NCBI GenBank assembly: GCA_039815145.1
Contig: JBCBZW010000025.1
Coordinates: 1 to 54,228, forward strand
From: Pseudomonadota bacterium
GTDB lineage: Bacteria > Pseudomonadota > Gammaproteobacteria > Steroidobacterales > JBCBZW01
Direction of reading: 5' to 3'
Length of the DNA stretch: 54,228 nucleotides
Shown here: piece after piece, positions 18,209 through 26,962 of the stretch
Layout of the letters: each line of letters opens with the position of its first letter
Numbering within the stretch: the first letter of the stretch is position 1
The notes under the pieces: model-generated
What the model was told of the DNA's origin: nothing
Database searches by the model: none
The model's input: only the letters and a program-made list of their open reading frames with translations
Position numbers and translations under genes: made by a program

Positions 18209-18679
18209 CTAGCCGATATCCGTATCCACGTGGAGCATGGGCGCCGCGTCGATACCTTCCGCATCCATCAGGACGGCGAGGCGCTGCAGGGCGGAGACGA
18301 TCATCGACTTCTCCCAATCCTCCAGCGCGGCGAAGCGCTCGACGAACTCCTCCTGCAGAAGGGCCGGCGCGTCGTCGAGCACGATCGTGCCTTCGTCCGT
18401 GAGCTCGGCGTGGACCACGCGCTTGTCCACATCGCTGCGACGGCGCCGCACCAACCCGTTCTTCTCCAACCGGTCGATGATGGTGGTCATGGTGGCCTGA
18501 CTGAGGCTCATCTGGGTGGCGAGGCGAGAGATCGACACGCCCTCCAGCTCCTTGATGGTCTGCAGGGTCAGCACCTGCGGCGCCGTGAGCCCCGAGCTCT
18601 TACGCAGGCGCCGCGAATGCAAGGTCATCGCACGGATGATCTTGCGCAGCGAGACCAAGACCGAGTTTTCGTCCGTCAA
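18209..18679 (-). CDS. MarR family transcriptional regulator
   Basis: 156 aa. The winged-helix region carries SGLTAPQVLTLQTIKELEG, then SISRLATQMSLSQATMTTII as the recognition helix and DRLEKNGLVRRRRSDVDKR as the wing, which is the usual MarR pattern. Flanking helices would form the dimer interface. Such proteins repress nearby or their own genes and release DNA on binding phenolic or other ligands. It ends 13 bp from the histidine-kinase stop (convergent), and its promoter faces the 560-bp gap before the TonB receptor, so control of that receptor is possible but unproven. The start ATG at 18679 gives the normal family length. Confidence 0.88.
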   Translation of the reverse strand: MTDENSVLVSLRKIIRAMTLHSRRLRKSSGLTAPQVLTLQTIKELEGVSISRLATQMSLSQATMTTIIDRLEKNGLVRRRRSDVDKRVVHAELTDEGTIVLDDAPALLQEEFVERFAALEDWEKSMIVSALQRLAVLMDAEGIDAAPMLHVDTDIG

Positions 18680-19242
18680 GCCAGTCGCTCCTAACGAGGC
18701 CAGTGCAGGTAAGCGGCCACTATACGACCGCCCGATGGGCAGCGGAATGGGCTGATGGCACCCGCCAGTAGGCCCGAAAGCTCAGGTTTCTGCCGACCTG
18801 CGACGGAACGGCCAAGACCTGAAAAATCCTTCGGACTAGAAATGTTTTCCATCCAGGCGCCTCAATGTTCGTCTTATACAGCAATACCAAGCAGCTGTTT
18901 CTACTAATTATTTTATTCTTCTCGCGCTAAGTGTAAACTCTCACGCCTAGGGAATTACTCACGAGTCTAAGCACCTCACCCCCGGGATGGGAAAAGACGG
19001 CCCTTGAGAGAGCGAACGGCAACCGAATCAGCGAGCGCACTGCACCCCGCCACGTCCCCTCGCGCGGACGGCGCCAGGCGGGGCGTCCCGTGACGCCGGG
19101 GGCCGACGGCTCGCCCCACGACGCCTTCCCCCAAGGCGTTTACCGCGTACGCGCTGCGGCGCTCGGCAAGGGCCAGTGGCGATATCGCAAGACCAGCTGA
19201 CCTACTGACGAACCCACACATTTTGAGACGAACGAGGCGAGC
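18680..19242. promoter_or_regulatory. 563-bp divergent intergenic region (MarR / TonB receptor)
   Basis: No convincing gene is present. Positions 18830-18955 are distinctly AT-rich (for example tactaattattttattctt), unlike the surroundings, and are the likely promoter zone for the receptor. The last 250 bp form a GC-rich leader with small hairpins: GGCGTC/GACGCC at 19082-19097, and ACGCCTT-CCCCC-AAGGCGT at 19121-19139. I looked for a cobalamin-riboswitch core, because such leaders often precede TonB receptors, and did not find it. A structured 5' UTR remains possible. Confidence 0.45.
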
Positions 19243-21822
19243 ATGAACAAGCGAATCTGTCTGAGCGCGGCTGTGGTAGCTGCCATTACGGCGAGCCCAC
19301 AGGCGTCAGCAGAGATCGAGGAAGTGGTGGTGACTGCCACCAAGCGCGTCTCGACGACCCAGGACGTAGCCGTGGCCGTGCAGGCATTGGGCGAGGAGAC
19401 GCTCAACCAACTCGGCGTCGCGAACTTCGAGGACTACCTGATCCAGCTGCCCGGGGTGACCGCCGGCGGTAGCGGCCCCGGCCAGAACACGATCTACATT
19501 CGCGGCCTCGCCTCCACCACGCCAAACCTGACCACCGCCGGGGTCGCCGGCCTCGCGCCTAACGTGGCCTTCTACCTGGACGATCAGCCGCTCGCCCAGC
19601 CGGGGCGCAACCTCGACGTCTACGCGGCGGATATCGCTCGCGTGGAGGTGCTCTCCGGACCTCAGGGCACGCTGTTCGGCGCCAGCTCGCAGGCCGGCAC
19701 GGTACGCTTGATCACCAATAAGCCAGACCCGAGCGGCACCTACGGCAACGTGAAGCTGGGCACCGGCTTCACCGTGGGCGGCGAGCCGAGCACCAACGTA
19801 GAAGCGATGCTGAACGTGCCGGTGACGGACAAATTCACCCTGCGCGGCGTCGCCTTCGTGGACAACCAGGGCGGCTACATCGACAACGTGGCGGGCACCC
19901 GCGACGTCTCCGAGAGCGCCCGCTTTCGCCCGGCGGGCACTCTGCGCTCCAACGGCGTGCCCGTCTCGGACAATCGCGCGGGCTTCCAGGCCGGCGCAGA
20001 CCTCAGCGGCGTCACCTTCATCGATGCCGACAACGCGACGCGCGTAGAGGACAACTTCAACGAGACCACCTACGCCGGCGCACGCCTCGCCGCTCGCTTA
20101 GATCTCACGGACAACTGGAGCCTGCTGGTCAGCCACATGCAGCAGCAGCTCGACTCCGAGGGGGTGTTCTTCTCCGACCCCACCCTGGACGACGACTACG
20201 AGATCCAGCGCTACCAGGACGACACGCTGGAAGACGAGTTCGGCAACACGAGCTGGACCCTCGAAGGCCGGGTCGGTGAGCTCGAACTGCTCTACACCGG
20301 CGCCTTTACCGATCGCGATACGGACCAGGTGGTGGACTACGCTGACTACCTCTTCGTCGGCCAGTACCTGCCCTACTACATCTGCGACGGTTCCGTGAGC
20401 TACCCCGGCGATGCCGCGCCCTCTGGCACCTGCCAGGCGCCCGACCTGTTCGTGACCTCCACCACCAGAACCAAGGTGCAGACCCACGAGATCCGCCTGA
20501 ACACGCCCGTGGACCGCCGCGTCCGCGCCACCGTCGGCGCCTTCTACAGCGACCTCGAACTGCAGGAGCGCAACGACTTCACCTACCCAGGCTCGGTCGC
20601 TGCCGCCCCCTTCGGCGCCTTCGCACCGAACTTCCCCTTCCCCACCGGGTTCACCTCGGATGCGGGGCCCTTCCCCGCCGGGGTGATCTTCCGCAACGAC
20701 ATCCAGCGCACGGACGAGCAGTACGGCGTGTTCGGTGAGTTGACCTTCGACCTATCGGATCAGTTCGCCGTCACCGTGGGCGCACGGTGGTACGACATCG
20801 AAGTGGACTTCGACGGCAGCGCCAATGCGTCCTTCTGCAACTCCGGCGCCGCCGAAGACATCAACGGCTTCGGCACGGATATCACAGACCTCTACAACGG
20901 CGACGGTCAGATCACCTTCCGCGGCAGCTGTAACCCGGATAACCAGATCACCTACACGCTCGACAACATCGATGAGAACACGCCAGCTCAGGTGGTCGCC
21001 GCGCTGAACAACGCGCCGGACGCCGCCACCACGGACGGTGTCATCGGTAAGGTCACAGCGTCCTGGACGCCGAACGACAACCTGCTCTTCTACGGCACCT
21101 GGTCCGAGGGCTTCCGCCCCGGCCTGCTCAACCGCCCGGGCGGCGCGGCGGGACCGAACGGGTTTACGGTGCCCTTCACCCTGGATACGGATGATGTGGT
21201 CAACTACGAGATCGGCTGGAAGCTCGACCTCTTCGACCGCACGTTCCGCTTCAACGGTAGCGCGTTCCTGGTGGACATCGAGAACCTGCAAACCACCATC
21301 TTCGACCCCAGCATCACCAACCTGTTCTTCTCCGATAACGCCGCCAACGCGGAGATCTTCGGTATCGAGGGTGACTTCATCTGGGCACCGGGCAACGTGG
21401 ACGGCCTCACCATCAGCGGTGGCTTCTCGTTCCTGGACACGGAGATCACCGAGGTCCTCACGCCCACCAACGACGTGCGCGAGGGCGACGAACTCGCCTT
21501 CGCGCCTGGGTTCCAGGCCACCCTACGCGCCCGCTACGAGTGGCAGCTGAGCAACGGCTGGACCGCCCACCTCATGCCCAATATGTCCTACTCCAGCGAA
21601 GCCTTCAGCGACATCATCACGATCAACCGTGACGAGATGGACAGCTGGGCACTGTTCGGCATCACGGCCGGCGTCACCAGCGACCGCTGGGGTGCGGAGC
21701 TCTACATCGACAACCTGTTCAACGAGCAGGCGGAGTTGGCGCGCAACTTCATCAACGATCGCGAACGGGTGACCTTTGCCCGTCCGCTGACCGGTGGCGT
21801 GCGCGTGAACTTCGGCTTCTAG
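19243..21822 (+). CDS. TonB-dependent outer membrane receptor
   Basis: 859 aa. A signal peptide ends near ASPQASA and is followed at once by a TonB-box-like start of the mature protein, EIEEVVVTATKR. The plug domain is recognised by VEVLSGPQGTLFGASSQAGT, then VRLITNKPD. A large beta-barrel follows, and the protein ends in an aromatic residue after VRVNFGF, the usual outer-membrane assembly signal. The family takes up siderophores, cobalamin, glycans or other scarce compounds using TonB energy. The substrate cannot be told. The TPR-sulfotransferase starts 21 bp downstream, an arrangement seen repeatedly with such receptors, and the two are likely cotranscribed. GAGGCGAGC upstream serves as ribosome site. 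Confidence 0.92.
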   Translation: MNKRICLSAAVVAAITASPQASAEIEEVVVTATKRVSTTQDVAVAVQALGEETLNQLGVANFEDYLIQLPGVTAGGSGPGQNTIYIRGLASTTPNLTTAGVAGLAPNVAFYLDDQPLAQPGRNLDVYAADIARVEVLSGPQGTLFGASSQAGTVRLITNKPDPSGTYGNVKLGTGFTVGGEPSTNVEAMLNVPVTDKFTLRGVAFVDNQGGYIDNVAGTRDVSESARFRPAGTLRSNGVPVSDNRAGFQAGADLSGVTFIDADNATRVEDNFNETTYAGARLAARLDLTDNWSLLVSHMQQQLDSEGVFFSDPTLDDDYEIQRYQDDTLEDEFGNTSWTLEGRVGELELLYTGAFTDRDTDQVVDYADYLFVGQYLPYYICDGSVSYPGDAAPSGTCQAPDLFVTSTTRTKVQTHEIRLNTPVDRRVRATVGAFYSDLELQERNDFTYPGSVAAAPFGAFAPNFPFPTGFTSDAGPFPAGVIFRNDIQRTDEQYGVFGELTFDLSDQFAVTVGARWYDIEVDFDGSANASFCNSGAAEDINGFGTDITDLYNGDGQITFRGSCNPDNQITYTLDNIDENTPAQVVAALNNAPDAATTDGVIGKVTASWTPNDNLLFYGTWSEGFRPGLLNRPGGAAGPNGFTVPFTLDTDDVVNYEIGWKLDLFDRTFRFNGSAFLVDIENLQTTIFDPSITNLFFSDNAANAEIFGIEGDFIWAPGNVDGLTISGGFSFLDTEITEVLTPTNDVREGDELAFAPGFQATLRARYEWQLSNGWTAHLMPNMSYSSEAFSDIITINRDEMDSWALFGITAGVTSDRWGAELYIDNLFNEQAELARNFINDRERVTFARPLTGGVRVNFGF

Positions 21823-21843
21823 GCGAGCCCTCGCGATAAGGCC

Positions 21844-23838
21844 GTGGCGAACGGTGAGCCGTCGCTGACGGCACAGGTGCAAGCGCTCATGCGGGCCGGC
21901 CAGCTAGGCGCGGCCCGCAGCACCCTCGAAGAGCGGCTCCAGGAGTCAGACGAGGACCTCGAGGCCCTGTACCTGCTGGCCGTCGTGCTGCGCTACCAGG
22001 GCGCACCCGAGGGCGCGCAGCAGACCCTGGATCGCCTGTTCGCGCTCGATCCCCAGCATGGCCGCGGCCATCAAGAGCGTGGCCACCTGATGAAATCGCT
22101 CGGTCGCGCGCAGGACGCGATCGAGGCCTTCACCGCTGCCTGCCGCTTTAACCCCGCGCTTCTCGCCAGCTGGCGCGCCCTCGAAGAGCTCCTCTCAGCG
22201 AGCGGCCAGGGCGCACGCGCCCAGCAGGTAGCGACCCAACGGCAACAGCTGGAGCAGCTGCCGAAGCCACTGCTGGTGGTGCACGACCTCCTCGCCCAGG
22301 GGCGCCTGCTGCAAGCGGAAGAACGCTGCCGCGCGTTCCTGCGTCGGCACCCGCGCCAAGTGGAGGGCATGCGATTGCTGGCGCAGATCGCCATGCAGCT
22401 GGGCGTACTCGATGACGCCGAGTTCCTCCTTGAGAGCGCCGTCACGTTGAGTCCGGACCACATCCCGGCCCACATCGACTACATCACCGCCCTGCGCAAG
22501 CGCCAACAGTTCGAGAAGGCGCAAGCCCAGGCGAGGGCATTGCTGGCGCGCGATCCCGACAACGTCCAGTTCCAGTCCATCTTCGCCGTCGAGTCGATGC
22601 AACGCGGCGACTACGACTCCGCCCTCGAACAGTTCGAACGCATCCTTGCACGCCTGCCCGACGATCCCGTCACGCTCACCTCCAAGGGCCACGCACTCAA
22701 GACCTGCGGACGCTACGACGAGGCCGTGGCCGCCTACCAGCGGGCCATCCAGGCACAGCCCCGCCACGGCGAGGCGTGGTATTCCCTCGCCAATCTGAAG
22801 ACCTATCAGTTCTCCTCGGCGCAGCTCGAGCAGATGCGAGCGCAGCTTGAGGTACGCGACCTCCCTCACCAGGATCGGGTGTACCTGTGCTTCGCCATGG
22901 GGAAGGCGCGGGAGGACGAGCAGGCCTACGAGGAGAGCCTCACGCATTACGCCGAGGGCAACGAGATCAAGCGCCGCCAGAGCCGCTACGACGCGGATCG
23001 CATGCGCGCGGAGCTCGCCGCCCAGCAAGCCGTCTGCACGCCCGAGTTTTTCGAGGCGCGGGGCGGCTATGGCCACCAGGCACCCGACCCGATCTTCGTG
23101 GTCGGCCTCCCGCGCGCTGGCTCCACCCTGTTGGAGCAGATTCTCTCCTCACACAGCCAGGTGGACGGCACCCTGGAGCTGCCGAACGTACTCACCCTCT
23201 CTCAGCAACTCCGCCGCCGCCCCCGGCCGGACACCGCAAGCGATAGGTCCGCCGTGGCGGGCGCCTATCCGGCGATCCTGGCCGACCTCAGCGCCGAGGA
23301 CTACGTACGCTTTGGTGAGCAGTACATCAAGGAAGCCCGTATCCATCGCCGCGGGGCGCCGCGCTTCGTCGACAAGATGCCCAACAACTTCCGCCACATC
23401 GGGCTGATTCACCTCATGCTGCCGAACGCCAAGATCATCGACGCGCGGCGTGAGGCGATGGCGTGCTGCTTCAGTGCCTTCAAGCAGCTGTTCGCGGAGG
23501 GGCAGGAGTTCTCGTACTCGTTGCACGATGTGGGGCGCTACTACGCGGACTACGTGCGGTTGATGGAGCACTGGGACCGCGTGCTGCCCGGCAAGGTGCT
23601 GCGCATACGTCACGAGGATGTGGTGGATGACCTCGAGGGACAGGTGCGGCGTTTGCTCGAGTACTGCGAGCTGCCCTTCGAAGCGCAGTGCCTGCGCTAC
23701 TGGGAGACGGAGCGAGCGGTGCGAACGCCCAGCTCGGAACAGGTGCGCCGGCCGATCGATCGGGGGAGTACGGAGCAGTGGCGGGCGTTCGAGCCATGGC
23801 TTGCCCCCTTGCGGGAGGCCCTTGAGCAGGGGCAGTAG
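21844..23838 (+). CDS. TPR repeat-containing sulfotransferase family protein
   Basis: 664 aa from a GTG start at 21844 (AAGG just upstream; ATG 21889 is an alternative). The first 400 residues are tandem TPR motifs, for example ALEQFERILARLPDDPVTLTSKG and DEAVAAYQRAIQAQPRHGEAW (each split here by its helix pair). The C-terminal third is a sulfotransferase domain: the PAPS 5'-phosphosulfate loop FVVGLPRAGSTLLEQILSSH near residue 418, FVDKMPNNFRHIGLI, and a later region resembling the 3'-phosphate-binding site. It should move sulfate from PAPS to a hydroxyl on a peptide, glycan or small molecule. The TPR part probably recruits a protein substrate. Its coupling to the TonB receptor is by position only. 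Confidence 0.87.
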   Translation: MANGEPSLTAQVQALMRAGQLGAARSTLEERLQESDEDLEALYLLAVVLRYQGAPEGAQQTLDRLFALDPQHGRGHQERGHLMKSLGRAQDAIEAFTAACRFNPALLASWRALEELLSASGQGARAQQVATQRQQLEQLPKPLLVVHDLLAQGRLLQAEERCRAFLRRHPRQVEGMRLLAQIAMQLGVLDDAEFLLESAVTLSPDHIPAHIDYITALRKRQQFEKAQAQARALLARDPDNVQFQSIFAVESMQRGDYDSALEQFERILARLPDDPVTLTSKGHALKTCGRYDEAVAAYQRAIQAQPRHGEAWYSLANLKTYQFSSAQLEQMRAQLEVRDLPHQDRVYLCFAMGKAREDEQAYEESLTHYAEGNEIKRRQSRYDADRMRAELAAQQAVCTPEFFEARGGYGHQAPDPIFVVGLPRAGSTLLEQILSSHSQVDGTLELPNVLTLSQQLRRRPRPDTASDRSAVAGAYPAILADLSAEDYVRFGEQYIKEARIHRRGAPRFVDKMPNNFRHIGLIHLMLPNAKIIDARREAMACCFSAFKQLFAEGQEFSYSLHDVGRYYADYVRLMEHWDRVLPGKVLRIRHEDVVDDLEGQVRRLLEYCELPFEAQCLRYWETERAVRTPSSEQVRRPIDRGSTEQWRAFEPWLAPLREALEQGQ

Positions 23839-23917
23839 CGACTAGACTTCATAGGCTTGAGCTTCCGTTAGACGGCGTGGGATATTGTCGCAGCATCCCC
23901 TGGCAACCGGTGATCTC

Positions 23918-24802
23918 GTGACCGCATCCTTCGAGACCAGCACGCCTTCTGAACGGACAGCAGCCCCCACCGTCGGCGCAGGTCGCCTGCAAAGCCTCGA
24001 TGTGCTGCGTGGGTTTGCGGTGCTGATGATCTTCGTCGTCAACATCAAGATGATGGCGAACGGATACAACCACTACGCCGATCGATCTCTTTGGCAAGGC
24101 GAATACGACCAACTGATCGGCTACCTGCACAACCTCTTGGTGCATGGAAAGTTCGTGACTATTTTTACGGCGCTGTTCGGAGCAGGTTTGGCGCTGCTCC
24201 TCGCACGCGAGAAGCCCGTTGCTCTGGCGGTCGTTTTGCGGCGCCTTGCTTGGCTAGCAGCTTTCGGTGCGATCCACCTCATCTTCATCCGGGAAGGTGA
24301 CATCCTCGTGCAGTACGCCCTGGTAGGATTCCTGGCGATTCTCTTTGTGAAAATGACGGCGACTGCGCTGCTCACGATAGCGGTTTTCCTCCAGCTTACA
24401 CTCTTCGTCGCAGGGGTTGTGTTTCCCGTTCATTACGACGCCATCCCCATACTCTGGCAGGACGGGCCCGACATGCACCTCGAGGTGCAACGGATCATGC
24501 TCGGAACCTCGAGCGACCAAGTGTCGGCACGCCTCGACGCCGTTCGGTTCTACATGCTGGATCTATTCGTGTTCGGCCGGGATTGGCTCGACAAGCTGTC
24601 GGTGATGCTGCTGAAAACAGGCTTCCTGACGGGCGAGCTTGCGGCTAGAACCTATGGCGAACTCACGATCATCACCGCATTGGTTTGCGCCACCTTCCTG
24701 TTGGCAGCACCGCTCTGGCTCGCCCGCTTCCGCTTCGGTCCGCTGGAGTGGCTTTGGCGCTCACTCACCTATGGAGAACGTCAGAAGATGATTCGATCTT
24801 GA
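23918..24802 (+). CDS. DUF418 family membrane protein, internally shortened
   Basis: 294 aa from GTG 23918; a TTG at 23885 would add 11 residues, and neither start has a strong ribosome site. The N-terminus has the family opening RLQSLDVLRGFAVLMIF followed by TALFGAGLALLL, and the C-terminus has its hallmark FRFGPLEWLWRSLTYG. DUF418 proteins (YeiB group) usually have about 390-420 residues. Here the segment between KTGFLTGEL and the final helix is only some 35 residues long, so roughly 90-110 residues with two or three helices appear to be missing. The frame is open, so this is either a functional short form or an in-frame deletion. The role of the family is unknown. Confidence 0.75.
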   Translation: MTASFETSTPSERTAAPTVGAGRLQSLDVLRGFAVLMIFVVNIKMMANGYNHYADRSLWQGEYDQLIGYLHNLLVHGKFVTIFTALFGAGLALLLAREKPVALAVVLRRLAWLAAFGAIHLIFIREGDILVQYALVGFLAILFVKMTATALLTIAVFLQLTLFVAGVVFPVHYDAIPILWQDGPDMHLEVQRIMLGTSSDQVSARLDAVRFYMLDLFVFGRDWLDKLSVMLLKTGFLTGELAARTYGELTIITALVCATFLLAAPLWLARFRFGPLEWLWRSLTYGERQKMIRS

Positions 24803-24917
24803 CCGTCGAGCGCTCGGCAAGTCTCAGGGCTTGAGATGTATCATCTGTAATCCCGAAGAGCCAGCCCGATCCGAAGGTGCATGGGCAAGGCCCACTGCGT
24901 AAGGGACGTTTCCGGTC

Positions 24918-26360
24918 ATGCGCAAACCAAGATCGCACTTCACCGTCACAGCACTCGCGTTGTTGGCATGCGCAGCATGTTCGATGCCCGGGGGTAGTGA
25001 GTCCCTCGCCGACAGCCCTGTTGAGGCCCAAGGCTGGAAACGCTGCGCCGATGGCGTGGGTCGAGCTGAGGTACTCGCGCAAACGCAGGCCGCCATCGCC
25101 GTCCTGCACGACTTCTCGGACGCCATCTACGACCCGCAGCAAGTGGTCAGCTTGACCGCGCCACGTGACGTACTGCCCGGTGAGACACCGTACGTTCTCG
25201 GCTCTGCGTCCTGGGGTGAGGGCGTCTGGGGCCGTGGCTACTTCACGGCGAAGATCGACGCACCGCGCTTCGCAGGAGCCGACGACCACAGCGCGTATGC
25301 GAAGTGGTACCGATCACGCAACAACTCCACACACCCCCTGATCCGGGACATTGCCCGGCGAGCCATCGCCTACATGCGTCTCGAACGCCGAGGAGAGGCA
25401 CCGCCGGGAAGCCTCGAGAAGATCGCAGCGGCGACGGATCTCCTGCTCCGCGTGCAACAGCCTGATGGACACTATCTGGTGTACCGAGGGTTGGCATCTC
25501 CCGGCGTCCCCTCCGCGCTGAACTGGGAAGAGACCGCGGGAACGATCCGCAGCACCTACTCGACCTCACAGGCGACCCGGGCCTTGTTGCTGGCGTATCA
25601 GTTCCACGAGGAGCGAGGGACCTTGACACCCCAACTCGAGAAGCGGCTACGGCAAGCCCTAATTCGCGCGGCGCAGTGGATTACCCAGTTCAGGGAGAAG
25701 GTGATCAACCGGGCTTACCTGAACGTTCGCGCGCAGGCCATCGAAGCCCTGCTGGCAGCGTACGCGGTGGGTGGCAACGTCTCTTTTCTTGACCAGGCCG
25801 TGGATCTTTTCAACGGGATGAAGGACCGTCAACGAGAGGACGGCGTCTGGGCGCTGAAGGGAGCCCCCGATGAACTCCACGACAGTGACGCCTCCTACAC
25901 GGGCATCATTCTGCGAGCCCTTCTCAGCCTCAGAGAGCATCTTCCCGACGACTCCAGCGATCCCGATCACGCCCTCACCGTGTCGGACCTCGAGCGGGCC
26001 ATCGCGAAGACGACGCAGCATTTTCTCGCTGCGAATACCGGTTGGGCAAAGGATGCACCTGCCGCCCGCGTGACCAAGGACGGCCACGTCCGACAGTACC
26101 GAGCACGCAGACGATCGACGGCCGGCTACGGATGGCAGGTGGCCACACAGATACAACGGGCGGTAGTGCTCAGGGTTCCTGGAGTCGACCCCGAGGCGTC
26201 GAGCGACTTGGCGCATTGCATGCTCGGCGCCATGGCGGGCGGTGTAAACAACGGCACGCTATTTCGAGAGACGGCAACGCTGATGGAGTCCCTCGCCTCG
26301 TTTTCGGCCTCCGAGTCCGCGGCACCCAACGCCCCCGATAGGAGGAACGGAGCGTTCTAG
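24918..26360 (+). CDS. Predicted lipoprotein with alpha/alpha-toroid-like repeats, function unknown
   Basis: 480 aa. The signal peptide ends in LALLACAAC, giving a lipoprotein. The body is helical, with two QxxDGxW-like motifs (LLRVQQPDGHYLVY near residue 180 and MKDRQREDGVWAL near 305), separated by helices rich in Ala and Leu. Such motifs occur in alpha/alpha-toroid proteins such as terpene cyclases and polysaccharide-acting enzymes, but I cannot name a family. Other notable stretches are SASWGEGVWGRGYF and KWYRSRNNSTHPLIRDIARR. The stop overlaps the stop of the convergent gene by 3 bp (CTAG). The region is less GC-rich in wording than its neighbours only slightly, with no sign of transfer. 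Confidence 0.7.
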   Translation: MRKPRSHFTVTALALLACAACSMPGGSESLADSPVEAQGWKRCADGVGRAEVLAQTQAAIAVLHDFSDAIYDPQQVVSLTAPRDVLPGETPYVLGSASWGEGVWGRGYFTAKIDAPRFAGADDHSAYAKWYRSRNNSTHPLIRDIARRAIAYMRLERRGEAPPGSLEKIAAATDLLLRVQQPDGHYLVYRGLASPGVPSALNWEETAGTIRSTYSTSQATRALLLAYQFHEERGTLTPQLEKRLRQALIRAAQWITQFREKVINRAYLNVRAQAIEALLAAYAVGGNVSFLDQAVDLFNGMKDRQREDGVWALKGAPDELHDSDASYTGIILRALLSLREHLPDDSSDPDHALTVSDLERAIAKTTQHFLAANTGWAKDAPAARVTKDGHVRQYRARRRSTAGYGWQVATQIQRAVVLRVPGVDPEASSDLAHCMLGAMAGGVNNGTLFRETATLMESLASFSASESAAPNAPDRRNGAF

Positions 26361-26788
26361 CGAGGTGGCGGCAGACTCCTGATCACCCCTCGCTGCCAAC
26401 GCCATTGGCTCAGCACCACGAACCCTGCGAGAACCACCGCCCCACCAGCCTCGAGCAGGATCAGCAAGTTCATACGCAAGGTCAGCGCTGACATCGGCGC
26501 GTAGAGGTAATGACCCAGGGCGCTTACGCTGATTAGAGAGAAGACGCCGAGGCCGAGGGCCGCCATCCCACGACGTCGCGCACGGAAGGCGAAGTAGCCC
26601 ACCGCCAAGCCGATGAGCGCGACGATGAACAGCATGTCCACGATGTGCGGACCGGTGATCCAGTCGGGCTCGGGGTAGCGATGAAAGAACACGATGTTGT
26701 CCAGGCAGTGCGCCGTGGCGACGATCAGGTTGATCCCCACCAGCACCAGCGCCGCCCGATCCCAGCCATTTGTGGGCATGGCCCTCAT
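26357..26788 (-). CDS. Four-helix integral membrane protein of unknown function
   Basis: 143 aa from ATG 26788, chosen because GAGGG precedes it on the minus strand; a frame from 26863 would add a polar leader with no ribosome site. Four hydrophobic segments are visible: AALVLVGINLIVATAHCLDN, IVDMLFIVALIGLAVGYFAF, MAALGLGVFSLISVSALGHY and LILLEAGGAVVLAGFVVL. A conserved-looking His and Asp lie in the first helix (AHCLDNIVFFHRYPEPDW). It resembles small membrane proteins of unassigned function. It lies between the toroid lipoprotein (convergent) and the exported dehalogenase-like gene (divergent). Confidence 0.7.
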   Translation of the reverse strand: MRAMPTNGWDRAALVLVGINLIVATAHCLDNIVFFHRYPEPDWITGPHIVDMLFIVALIGLAVGYFAFRARRRGMAALGLGVFSLISVSALGHYLYAPMSALTLRMNLLILLEAGGAVVLAGFVVLSQWRWQRGVIRSLPPPR

Positions 26789-26962
26789 GAGCTCACCCTC
26801 GCGTGAGCGGCATTGAACCCCGCCGTCGTACCGGTGATCGGAATCCGCGTAGCCATGGCTCACCTCTTAGTCTCAAATGGCCGTAGCGCTCATGGTAGCG
26901 CCCCTTGGGGATCGACTTGCAAACCCGTGCAGGCACGCCGCGCCGTGGACAAGGAGCTGAGC

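Noticed and set aside
18956-19242. Cobalamin riboswitch upstream of the TonB receptor
   Set aside because: The leader is structured and GC-rich, but the conserved B12-riboswitch core was not found.
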